Positions 1 through 9,679 of a stretch of DNA of 64,000 nucleotides are shown one piece after another. The notes under the pieces are model-generated. The model ran no database searches. It saw only the letters and a program-made list of their open reading frames with translations, and was not told where the DNA came from. The position numbers and the translations under genes are program-made. The stretch's first letter is position 1, and each line of letters begins with the position of its first letter. The DNA is from Isoetes taiwanensis (lineage: Eukaryota > Streptophyta > Lycopodiopsida > Isoetales > Isoetaceae): the NCBI GenBank assembly GCA_021234155.1, contig JAJEKV010000003.1:17590386-17654385 (forward strand). Direction: 5' to 3'.

Positions 1-900
1 GTAGTTTGGAGGTGACTTGGTCGGTTCATTGCTCCCATAGTTTTGCTCCCGCCGTTGGTGTAGTTCACTACTACGCCGGGCCTCGCGACGTTGAAGGCCT
101 CGAGCTATCTATCTATCTATCTTACGCTCTATTCGCTTCGGCCATTGCCGGAGTGAACTCTATTCTACGGGCAATCAATTCGGTGCAAGTGCGTTCAATC
201 ATAAGATTGAGCCCTCCCACTTTCTTCGAAAAGAAAATGGTCATGCACCCCTTCAATGACATTGCACACAACGTCATATCTATTCTCTCCCTTAAGAGGT
301 TATACGCTTCTTACTTAGCGCATTAAGTTACTAGCCTTAGCTAACATATATAACCATCTAAGATGGATGTACATATTATGTTATCATTTATTTCAATATA
401 GTTATGGGTTATCTACTTAGTTAGAAGCGATTCTAAACCACAAGGTTTTGTCATGACAACAATTCCTTTTTGTCTCAAAAGACTATTTGATTACTATAAT
501 TCTTATTTTAGATGTACCTTGCATGTACTATTATTTTATTATTCTAGAGATTCCCCCTTTCTTAGTTATTTAAACTCTTGGAATATTCCTACCAATCGAA
601 TTGATGTCATCGTAACAAGTTGGCCGGACTTGTTAGATTACTTCTTTTCTTTCGGTTGGATTATTCTTTTGGAGATACTAGATTTATACATGGTCAACAA
701 TTATCCTAGTAGTGATTCCTTCTTAGCGAGGAGATCAATCTCACCAAGTGGTTTCAATACGTTGGATGTCCGTTAACAATCGTGTATAATTTTAGTTACT
801 CCTATCGTCTCCTTCCCAATTGGGCAATCCTTTCAACGAGAATATCCGAATTGCCTTCTAATCCCAATATGGATGTTACCATCCATACATTTAACCTACT
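1..900. other. Gene-free stretch, no recognisable element
   Basis: I see no supported gene here. Two open frames on the plus strand (6-326 and 453-776) are about 106 codons each and match no family I can name. They lack splice or context support. A short (ctat)n run lies at about 107-122. Confidence 0.4.
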
Positions 901-929
901 AGGCCCCATGGCCTTAGATCTTTGAGCTT

Positions 930-3426
930 GCTAGAAGCTCATCCGCCGTTACTGCTTGAAGGAGCAAGGTAACGTTCTTCCCGTCGTTTCGATACTTGAT
1001 CTCCTTGACGGTGGCTCCTCTTTGATGTAGAGGTTGACTTTGTTCGCTAGAAGCCTCTTATTCTTGGTGGCTTGATGGTGTAGTTGATCATTTGAATCTT
1101 GCATGCCGCTTTTCAAATGCCCGAAGTGGTATTTGTTGAAAGAGATCTTTCATCTTGAACTCTTTGTCTTGGCAGCTAAAGGATGACTCTGATCCGATAT
1201 TGTTTCTTCGACTCCATCGATGTCTCATACGCCGAGTCCTCTTGTCGTTATCGTGTTTGCGAAGAGTGTTGGCGATGTTATTTGCTTCCCCGCAACTTGC
1301 ATGACATCTCTTCCTTTGATCTGTTTATGCTATGGGAGGGATGGAATAACAAGGGAACTATACATGCAAAACATATAGCTTACATAATTACAATTACTAC
1401 TAGAGCTATTAGGTCCCCCTTGTGCCTCCCTTCGAGTTGCACACCTACTCCTTGGCAATGTCATCGGTGTTCCTCCCGGTGCAATGGTGTTGACGATCCT
1501 ATTTGTACGTCAGTTCGTACTCCGGGGTAACTTGTTGATATACTTGGGCCTTCCGATGTTTGTCGGCTATGGCACAACCGCTTTGCATCACATTCTAACT
1601 AAGGTGTGCTTGTCGTTGATGCTTCGACATTTCAGTCTGCTTCTTGATCCTGTTCTCGGGCAATAATTGTTCCCCCCTTCATGATACTTGAAGCTATTTG
1701 AAGGCGTCTCTTGAGGCTGTGCGCGATTCCTTTGGCTATACTCCTCTGGAGTTGTTCTCTTCTGCAGTTGTTCTTTGAATCGTTCATCCTTGGGTTCACC
1801 AAGTTGCATGCAAGGCCGCGTGCAAGTCATCGGCTCGCCTCACCTAGTTGGTTCTCCATCGAGCTTCCAAACTTCTTCGTTTGATCCCTCGATCACATGG
1901 CTTGGGCGTTGTCACGTTCCGCGGTGCTATGCCGTCTTTTTGTCTTGAGGTACCTTAGGTGGCTTTGATTGTGCTCGTCGGTTTTGATCCTCCACGGTGC
2001 CTCACGGGAAGCTTCGTGGAAGAAGTCGGTTGCTAGCACTTCTCCATCTTTCAGTTCCTGACCTTTGTCCTTCTATGCATTTCGGTCTCTTTGGCAAGTA
2101 AGGCATCATGACTCTCCTCCCTGATGGCTCCGTTGTCGGGATGATGGATCCTTATCTCTGTAGCGACTTGACCCTTGCGTTGAAGAAGTACACGCCTTAG
2201 ATATACTCTTGTCGTTGAATGGCACGGCTATTATCTTGAACTCTCTTTTCGTAGAAGGTGCTTGTTGCTATCCTTGTCGTTAAGGCGTCGAATGCTTCTA
2301 CCTTGGGCGTTTGACGTGCCACATGTCAGAGATATGGTCGGCTTCTTCTCTTCTAATTACTGGTAGGAGTACCTGACGAAGCCATCACCTAGTTGTTGGG
2401 GGCATATCTCCTCGTCGCGGTGCCTTTCGTAAGTGCATCTCCATCTAATACACGTGTCATAGCGCATCACCCTATATTACCACAAGTTGGAATTATGGTC
2501 GTCGAGATGTTGCCTTCTTAGTTGGCTCGTTGATGTCGGGTCGTTCCTCCTTCTATTGTTGAGGCCACTCGTGTCATAAGTTCGTCAAGTGTTGCTGCTG
2601 TCACAAGATGTAGTGTTGCGCCCTGACGATGTCCTGATGCCGCGTTGATGATCTTGACATGATCGGTGTTGTCTCTTATTCTAACATTGGGTGGCCGAGC
2701 AGTCTTCTGCTTGAGGGCATTTCCCGAAGTGTTTGGAGTCGAAGGTTTGCTTGGGCTCTGGTCGTTTCTCCCTCGTACTTGCTCTTCCATTTTTATCTTG
2801 GGCTATGGTTGTGCTTCCTTGTTTCCTCCTCTCGGTAGTGAAGTGGAAGGAGCTTCTGATCTAAAAAGCGCTAAATCGTAAAACATGACTCTAAACCCAT
2901 GTTTCTCCACTATATATGTGGACATCCTAGATATACAATAGACATATCGCATTTACATTGGGATTTTAATTCATCCACTTTTGCAAAACAACTTCGAAGA
3001 TCTACCTAATTATTTATACTCCTTTGGGGTTCCCTTCCTCGATCGCGTTTGATCCCGGTTTTCTTTGCATCTTCTTCGTTACGGTTGACTCAGGGATTCC
3101 TTGAGATCTTTGCTACTATTGTTGAGCTTTATGTCTGATCCGAGCTGATCACCTCAAGTTGCGAAGAGTGTTCGCCGATGTGATCCCTTGAAAAAGATGC
3201 TCCTCCTTGTTGTGTATGTTCGTCGCGAATGCGGTAGAACCGCTCACGCCCCTACATGCGGTGTGTTGTTGCAAGATTGCTGATTGCGGTGCCATTGATC
3301 GAGCTTGAGTAGGGTCACTGGCTGTTGCGGTCGGGCATTCTTGAATGTCTTGAAGCTCGAGAGATCGTGGGTCGAGTGGGCGGGCATTGTCAATCCCCCG
3401 AGGTTGAATTTACGAGTGCGACTCAT
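930..3426 (-). pseudogene. Decayed coding-like fragments, probably old retroelement
   Basis: Several minus-strand pieces (3426-3244, 2790-2518, 1830-1588 and about 1040-930) encode polar, charged, low-hydrophobicity peptides. This looks more like degraded coding sequence than random frames. Two pieces end in loosely similar segments (HLVTAATLDELMTR and LLLQAVTADELLASSK), so they may be diverged repeats of one domain. No catalytic motif, zinc knuckle or reverse-transcriptase block is visible, so I cannot assign a family. A worn gag-like region is the most natural guess because the rest of the window is rich in retroelements. Confidence 0.2.
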
Positions 3427-3429
3427 GTT

Positions 3430-4411
3430 GCTTGGGCTTTGCTTTTATTCGAGGTGGCTCTCACGTGCGGAAGTGTGGTCATCTCCATTGCCCTATCATA
3501 GCTCCTTACGGTCGCCTTTGCGTGATTTGTACCTGCTGGCTAGGTCGTCTCCTCCGTCCTTTGGGTCCTAACCATTCGAGTCTGCCTTTTCGGTCTCCTC
3601 TCCTTATCTGTTTGTGCATTGGCTGGGACCTTGATGTCTTCAAGAAGTTGCGCCCTTAGCTCGTCTGTGGCTCTGGCCCCGTCCTTCGAAAGCAACGCTC
3701 GTGTATCCTAGAGTCTAAGAGTCTACTTGAAGGGCTCTCCTACAATATTCTAGGCTCTATAAGCAAGCAAGATGGCTCGAGCAGCATTACTAGAGACATA
3801 TCTATAATTTACAAGTCTATGGACATTAGGACGTGTGGTATGGCATGACATGAGGGTTGTTTTGCAAAGCCCTCATGGTGTTTGAGGTATACTCTAAGGT
3901 CCTAGCAAAGTTAGGTTTGGGGGTCCAATCTCTACACATCTCTAGGCTCTAGCTCCTTTCTAGGTATCCTGGCAATAGGGAGTGTCAATGTGGCGGCTAT
4001 ATAAGTTAAACTCTATTAGAAGGACACAGAATTAGGTCAAGGTTTATGCCTTTGGCTCGAGCAGAGGTGGTGTACCAACAGTTGGATTTGGGTTGCTATG
4101 CTAAGGTCTAGATGACTATAACAAAGGGGTGTTCCTGAGCACTTCTACCTAGGAGTAAGGCATCAGCTTCGAGCCGAGATCAATACTTATGCGAGAGCTA
4201 CTAATGGGGTATGCTTCTATTTACAACAAACCACAGTTTGGGAAAACAATTCAAGGGCTTGAGCAATTTTGGTCATTTTGAGATGGGGTTTGACATTTCT
4301 ATCCTAATTTGAGGTCATAAATGGATTCTAGGCTGTCTAACGGTCCTAACGCAACAAATTTCAGGCGATTTGGAGCTCTGTAGCTCAAGTTATGGAGGTT
4401 CAAAATTTGGA
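3430..4411. other. Gene-free stretch
   Basis: No gene is supported. The sequence is unique-looking and AT/CT mixed, and it leads into the hairpin repeats that begin at 4412. Confidence 0.4.
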
Positions 4412-4480
4412 GGTCTCACACGTTGCGCCCAGACCGATTTTGAGAATGTAGAAATCTGTCCTGGCGCGACGTGTGAGACA
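4412..4480. repeat. Foldback hairpin repeat, copy 1
   Basis: A left arm (ggtctcacacgttgcgccca) and a right arm (tggcgcgacgtgtgagaca) are nearly perfect reverse complements of about 20 bases around a loop of about 28 bases. The loop includes the phrase 'gaaatctgtc'. The same unit recurs at 4611-4680 and in expanded form at 5478-5649. It carries no coding capacity. It could be a tiny foldback element or a hairpin RNA precursor. Confidence 0.75.
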
Positions 4481-4610
4481 TGGGTCCTAATTGGGCTAGG
4501 CTTACTCAATTTAAGTGATCTAAGGCTGTAATTCCACTAAACTCATCGAGTTAGGCAGAATTGACCCCTTACTTGGTCGATTTGGAGCTGTTTTGGGCAT
4601 TTTTGGGCAT

Positions 4611-4680
4611 GGTCTCACACGTTGCGCCCAGCCCGATTCCTAAAATCTAGAAATCTGTCCTGGCGCGACGTGTGAGACAT
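4611..4680. repeat. Foldback hairpin repeat, copy 2
   Basis: The arms match those of the 4412-4480 hairpin (ggtctcacacgttgcgccca and tggcgcgacgtgtgagaca), while the loop differs at several bases. Arms are better conserved than loop, which fits a repeat defined by its stem. Confidence 0.75.
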
Positions 4681-4820
4681 CGTCTCAATTTTGCTCAAAA
4701 GCTCCAATTTGACTAAAACAAAAGCTAGAATTCTATAACTTAACTTAATTAAGTAACTTTATACAGTTATAATTTACTCTAAAACACGTTGTATTAAACA
4801 AATTTTATCATTTACTTAAA

Positions 4821-5078
4821 TTAATAAGGTTCTCCTTTGATATGATTGGTAAGTGCATATCTTTCTTCATTAGAGTTACTCCCTTGGTGTGTACCGTGCG
4901 GTCGTTGTTGAGTCTTCAAAATGTCGGACCAGCTTACCTTTCTCGTGCTTCTTGACCCCTGGCCTCCCGCTCTCGTTGTGCCCTCTCCTCTTCTTGTTTC
5001 CTTCACCTCCTTGGCCTCCGGGGCTGTTTCGGCCTTTGTCGAGGGAGTCGAAAGTGGTCTGTTTTGGCGCGCCATCAT
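4821..5078 (-). pseudogene. Decayed polar coding fragment
   Basis: An 85-codon frame rich in K, R, E, T and Q (for example EVKETRRGEGTTRAGGQ) has the composition of a retroelement gag linker or tail. There is no zinc knuckle or other motif. It sits between the hairpin repeats and has no intact neighbour. The assignment rests on composition only. Confidence 0.15.
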
Positions 5079-5221
5079 GTCGATCGGAGGCTTGGTGTCT
5101 ATCGGGATGTCGACTCTATCTAGCTTAAGGGTCTTGGTTCTAAGTCTAAGGCTTGGCCATTAATATTATCTAACATTATTACAGCTTAAATCTAATTAAG
5201 GATTATAATTCAAACACAAAC

Positions 5222-5310
5222 GATGCCCGCCCTCGGTTGGTTGGCACGCGGGGGTTTGGGGGGGTTCAACCCTGTGGGTGGGAGGTTCAATCCCCGCTCT
5301 TTGTGGGAAT
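5222..5310 (+). repeat. Possible tRNA-derived SINE head
   Basis: The stretch has a pol III B-box-like sequence (gaggttcaatcccc, near 5285-5298) about 45 bases after an A-box-like 'ggttggttggcacg'. No complete cloverleaf forms, so it is not a tRNA gene. The arrangement is that of a tRNA-derived SINE 5' region. The 3' end and target-site duplications were not identified. Confidence 0.3.
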
Positions 5311-5384
5311 TCTTTTAAGATGAGGTTTAAATAGATTAGAAAGCTAATCTAGCTAATTCCTAGGCTGAAATTCGAATTACCAAG

Positions 5385-5478
5385 TTACTTTTCTAAATTT
5401 TTTTGACTTTTTAAATTGTTTTCGGACCAATTTACTTTTCTAAATTTTTTTGACTTTTTAAACTGTTTTCGGATCAAT
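5385..5478. repeat. 47-bp tandem duplication
   Basis: Two adjacent copies start at 5385 and 5432 with 'ttacttttctaaattttttt' and end in 'gttttcgga'. They differ at only a few bases. Confidence 0.8.
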
Positions 5479-5649
5479 GTCTCACGCGTTGCGCCCAGAC
5501 AATGTCTCACGCGTTGCGCCCAGACAGGTACATTTTAGAAATCGGCTCTGGTTTCTACATTTTAGAAATCGGCTCTGGCGCGACTCACACGTTGCGCCCA
5601 GACAGGTTTCTACATTTTAGAAATCGGCTCTGGCGCGACGTGTGAGACC
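5478..5649. repeat. Expanded foldback hairpin cluster, copy 3
   Basis: Three left arms (ctcacgcgttgcgcccagac twice, then ctcacacgttgcgcccagac) and two right arms (ggcgcgac and ggcgcgacgtgtgagac) alternate with repeated loops (tacattttagaaatcggctc). This looks like local duplication of the hairpin unit seen at 4412 and 4611. Confidence 0.7.
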
Positions 5650-5675
5650 ATCCTATTTGGCTCACTAATTTTTTT

Positions 5676-5862
5676 CTTTAACTGCTACTAATTCACTTTA
5701 ACTGCTTCTAATTCACTTTAACTGCTATTAATTCACTTTAACTGCTACTAATTCACTTTAACTGTTGCTAATTTTTTTCTTTAACTGCTACTAATTCACT
5801 TTAACTGCTTCTAATTCACTTTAACTGCTACTAATTCACTTTAACTGTTGCTAGCTTAGCAT
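5676..5862. repeat. 20-bp minisatellite with higher-order repeat
   Basis: About nine copies of a 20-base unit (aactgctactaattcacttt and close variants) are present. Variants (gcttcta, gctatta, gttgcta) and a longer unit 'aatttttttcttt' recur in the same order, so a block of four to five units was itself duplicated. Confidence 0.85.
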
Positions 5863-5929
5863 ATACTACAAAAACGAGAAAAAATTTCCCATTTCTCGAG
5901 GTTTGAGGATCCTATCAAGTTAGTACTAC

Positions 5930-7230
5930 TGGGAGCATGGTCAGTGCTTTGCTCTTGGTCTCCAAGAACATTGCTCGATACCATGGCGTCCCCTACTGTG
6001 ATACGGTGCACTCACCGCACACAAACAGAGTTCATCCCCATACCAGCTCCATGCTAATACTGGGGCCCTCCACATGACATTGCGAACCGTGGCGGGTTCC
6101 GATTGGGAAGAGTGGAAGGGTCATTGCACCCGTCTCCCTCGGGGCCTACCTAGGCTGCGGAAGCGTAAACATACATGTCAGTGAGCACATACATCAACAT
6201 CATATGACCATCACGAAGGATGGTCCTCCACATATCTGCATAGACAAAGATCAAGACATCACATAGGGAATCCTACCCAAGGCTCGGACTCAAAGGGATG
6301 ATCGACGGGCTTGGGTCTCCAGAGTTTCTGAGCAAGAATTCATGGCAATGGATTTGTGGCATAAGAACATGGCATAGGGTTGTCCACTCCATCCGCCCCC
6401 TCGTGTGCACACTTTGCTGCGAGTAGGTTGAAAAGTGTTGGGACTCCGACCAGAGGCCAGCCGGATGCATAGCCAAGGGGCTATATCACGGGTTACATCT
6501 CCCGGCCCGATGGGGCGGTAGGGATTTCTCCCTCCGAGATCTACAATGCTTGACTCAAGGTGACTAGAGGGCCTTTGCCCGTATTCGACTTGAACTCAAT
6601 GGAAGGTTATATTCACCACCTCACGAGTGTCCGAGCCCATGCCTTGCCCACACGCGTTGGCAAGCCATTAGACCTAGTCACGGTGACCCCGGCAGTCTTT
6701 ACACACCGAGAGGGGTCGTTCAAGAGTCGAGAACATGAACCTCCTTATAAGCGGCCTCGGCCCCCTTCACCCACAACCGGGTGTGGCTCTTGTAATGTGC
6801 CGCATCTGGTGTGCTAGAGAGGCTACTCTAGGAGCATCAACTATAAAGCTTTAGGTCTCTACCCCCTTCCCAATACAAGGAGTTCACAGGAGATACATCA
6901 TCCATATACATCATGTAAGAACTAAAGAACAAGATCTAATCTATACCATAGAGTTAGGTTCTTTAGTTAGAATCTGCTATCTAGAGTTCTAGAGGGTCGC
7001 TATGGGCAATTTAAGAGGCTAAACCCTTTTGATTCGATGGCTGAAATGGGGTTTAGACTACTAAATTGCCTAAATACCGATCCTTGAGTTCCTCCTCGAC
7101 CTGAACTTCGACCATCACGGCGAAAGGCTCGAATCAAGGAAAACTAATGATGATGCAGGGTTCTCTTTAGGCCAGTGGGAGGCGGTTTTGGCTCTTGAGG
7201 CAGCCAAAAGCGGAGCTCTAAAACCCTAGA
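5930..7230. mobile_element. Old LTR-like segment related to the LTR at 41170
   Basis: This segment shares an ordered series of phrases with 41170-42794: a 'caaggctcggactcaaagggat' type block, 'tccactccatccgcccc', 'gtgcacactttgc', 'gggttacatctcc', 'gtgtgctagaga' and 'tttaggtctctaccc'. The intervening sequence is strongly diverged. This is what two LTRs of related but distinct families would look like. No primer-binding site flanks it, and its exact ends are not defined. Confidence 0.4.
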
Positions 7231-7354
7231 AACGAAAATGGGCAAGTTAGGGTTCTCCTACTTAAATAGGCAGGGGGTGGCTAGGGTTTCCAATTATCCC
7301 CTTTAGGCATGTGGGATAATTGGGAAAAGGGCCCACTTGCCTTTAAGGGCTAGG

Positions 7355-7555
7355 TGGCCAAATGTGCCCACATGGAAATGTGTGCACCCAAATGTGCTCA
7401 CATGGAAATGTGTGCACATTAATGAATGTGTACATTGGAAAATGTGCACATTAATTGCACCTATGGGTATGGCCCACTTGGCATCAAGTGGCCACATGGA
7501 AATGTGTGCCCACATTAATGTGTACATTGGAAAATGTGCACATTAATACTAATGC
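7355..7555. repeat. Diverged tandem repeat, acatggaaatgtgtgc type
   Basis: A block of about 110 bases built from 'ccacatggaaatgtgtgc', 'cattaatgtgtacattgg' and 'aaaatgtgcacattaat' occurs twice (about 7370-7455 and 7490-7550). The low-complexity sequence produces open frames on both strands, which I do not regard as genes. Confidence 0.75.
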
Positions 7556-7665
7556 ACCTTCTTAGCAAGTTGCCCCCTAGGGCTACCCACCTTGGCTACG
7601 TTGGCGCTACGCGTCGGTCGGGGTGGCGGTAATGCGTGGCGTGGCGCATTGCAATATACGTCTGA

Positions 7666-8738
7666 GGGGCGTATATCTTGTCTTTGAACGTCCGCGAAGA
7701 GAGTTTCGAGAATGCTTCGCGTGTGTTTGAAGATGATGTTATTCTAAGTTTCAAGCAATTCTTTCGACACTATCCTACTGTGCCTGATGATTCGAATTGG
7801 TTGTTCAAGCAACCAATCATTTCACCTCGCAAACTTGTAAGCATTCAATTTTTTACTGTTTTTCTTTTCTGTTGTATATTTCTAACACTGTTGTTTGACA
7901 GGCATGGTATAATGTCAAACACCGCCTTAGTGGAAGAAAAATATCAGAATGGCTCAAGTACATGATGAAGTTGATTGGAATTGATGGTTCGTTTAGCAAT
8001 AAGAGTGGAAGAACAACTTTAGTTTCAAGGTTAAGTCGTGTTGGAGTGCCTCTTCAAGTCGGAATGAAAGTAACTGGTCATAGAACATCAGAAGCGTTCC
8101 ACAGGTAATTCTCCATTTCTTTTCATTATTGTTTGTATTTTTCTAGTATTAGTATAATTGGTAGAATGTTAGTAGTTTATTCAGAATGCTAGTAGAATTG
8201 TAGTGGAATAATTAGTATAATGCTAGTAGTAATTGGCAGAATGCGTTTACTTTATTAAACTAAACTATGTTGCAGGTATGATAAGACTGCAGAACTCCAA
8301 GTTAAAGCGGCAATGGAAATAGCAGGACAGCCATTCAATTCTGACGGGTCTAGGCGGCTATACGAGGATGTCTATAAGGATGAGCTGCAGAAATACGATG
8401 AGATTCAGAATGGAACGACAGCTGGAAACGCCTTATATATCTCTCCTGCTTCAACTCCTTCTCATTCTGGTATAGTACTACAGTCCATTGATCAACAGTT
8501 GATCAAGAAAGACAGTGTAGTAAGCGCAAGCACAGGAGCACAAGAAAATGTAGCAGTTGCAGGTGACATTCAGGCAGTTGTAGGTGATATTCAGGCAGAC
8601 AATGATCTTGCAGATGATGCTTTCCTCAATCGCCATTGGGAATCTCTTGAACAGGTCGCACATGAGCACCAGATTGCCATAAAAATCTCTGGAGGCAAGT
8701 TTCGGAATTGCGTCTTCAACTTCTATCGTAAAAGTTAA
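7666..8738 (+). CDS. Crypton-like tyrosine recombinase, three exons, 5' end missing
   Basis: Exons 7666-7836, 7902-8104 and 8276-8738 join in frame through GT-AG introns of 65 and 171 bases (donors gtaagc and gtaatt, acceptors gacag and tgcag), giving about 278 codons. The spliced product has the C-terminal half of a tyrosine recombinase of the DUF3504 / Crypton type: an SGRTTLVSRL block where the second conserved arginine region lies, then TGHRTSEAFHRYDKT with the expected His-Arg and the nucleophilic Tyr. A low-complexity linker follows. The protein ends in a short ISGGKFRNCVFNF motif like the 'NCTFNF' ends of animal relatives. The usual first histidine of the H-x-x-R box appears replaced (NKSGR). 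A stop lies just upstream of 7666 and no ATG is present, so the N-terminal half and first catalytic arginine are missing or lie in an unseen exon. It could be a transposon remnant or a domesticated gene. Confidence 0.6.
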
Positions 8739-8817
8739 GCCTGCCGATACTCTGGTATGAATTTGAGGAGAATTCGATATATTTTGGAATATTTTGGAAT
8801 ACTTGCTATGATGTCTA

Positions 8818-8965
8818 ATTTTTTTTTGAAATACTGGAATATGATCTGTGTTTTGAAATACTGGCATATTATCTGTGTTTTGAAATACTGGAATATGATC
8901 TGTACTCATTGTGAAATAGTGGAATATAATCTGTGCTTTGTGTATATCTGTGCTCATTGTGAATG
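8818..8965. repeat. 27-bp tandem repeat downstream of the recombinase
   Basis: Four to five degenerate copies of a 27-base unit (ttttgaaatactggaatatgatctgtg) begin about 80 bases after the stop codon. Related phrases (ggaatgcaactgaa) continue to about 9150. Confidence 0.8.
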
Positions 8966-9155
8966 AAATGATTATGTACTAATGATGAATGTAAAATTAT
9001 ACTGTGTAATGATCAGTGTAATGATGTTCCAAATGAATTCTGTGTAAAATGATCTGTAAAATTTAGTGTAAAATGATCTGTCCATTGGAATGCAACTGAA
9101 AAATTCGAATACTGGAATGCAACTAAAACATTTGGAATGCAACTGAATAAAATGG

Positions 9156-9177
9156 ATGTAGACTATATAGTCTACAT
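9156..9177. repeat. Perfect 22-bp palindrome
   Basis: The sequence atgtagactatatagtctacat is its own reverse complement. It lies about 420 bases after the recombinase stop codon and could be a recombination or transposon-end site. Function is not shown. Confidence 0.7.
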
Positions 9178-9424
9178 GCCTGAAAATGAAAGTCAAATTA
9201 AAAAAGGACAGGTGTCACCACCATATTGGATATGGGGGAAGGATGACACCTAAGTGTCGTTTACGTACTGGAAAATCCCCACGAGAAAATTCTTCGAGGG
9301 GCTTTCCCTGGCGCCCCCTAGAATAACGTCCAGTATCTTGTTGACACGTTGCAGAGATATTACTCTCTCCCTTTTTCGGATACTCTCTCGGCTATGGCGG
9401 AGTGGGAGGTGAGCACTGCCATAC

Positions 9425-9575
9425 TACGTAAAAGCAGGTTAAAGAGCATTATGTTACCTGCGCCTACCAAGCATTCTGGTGGATCTACCTTGCATTCTGG
9501 CAATCTACCCTCTATTTCGAAAATATTTACCTTCCACAAAATGCCACAGAATGCTCTTTAACCTGCTTCCACGTA
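9425..9575. repeat. Inverted repeat with 26-bp arms
   Basis: Arms at 9425-9450 and 9550-9575 (tacgtaaaagcaggttaaag against its reverse complement, with two mismatches) enclose about 100 bases. The inside and flanks repeat 'ctaccttgcattct', which also occurs inverted at about 9656-9671, so nested hairpins are possible. This could be a MITE-like foldback. Confidence 0.6.
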
Positions 9576-9679
9576 AAGGGAATGCACCTCTACCTTGCAT
9601 TCTAGTACGGTCAACCACGCCTCCGTGCTCCGCACGTCGGCATGGTTTCTTCTGCCGGAATGCAAGGTAGACGCGTGAT

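Noticed and set aside
6-326. Open frame with a stretch (AGVNSILRAINS) faintly like mitochondrial COX1
   Set aside because: The similarity covers about a dozen residues and the surrounding residues do not follow COX1. Treated as chance.
7303-7546. Overlapping open frames on both strands
   Set aside because: They arise from a tandem repeat of acatggaaatgtgtgc units; the peptides are repetitive in both directions.
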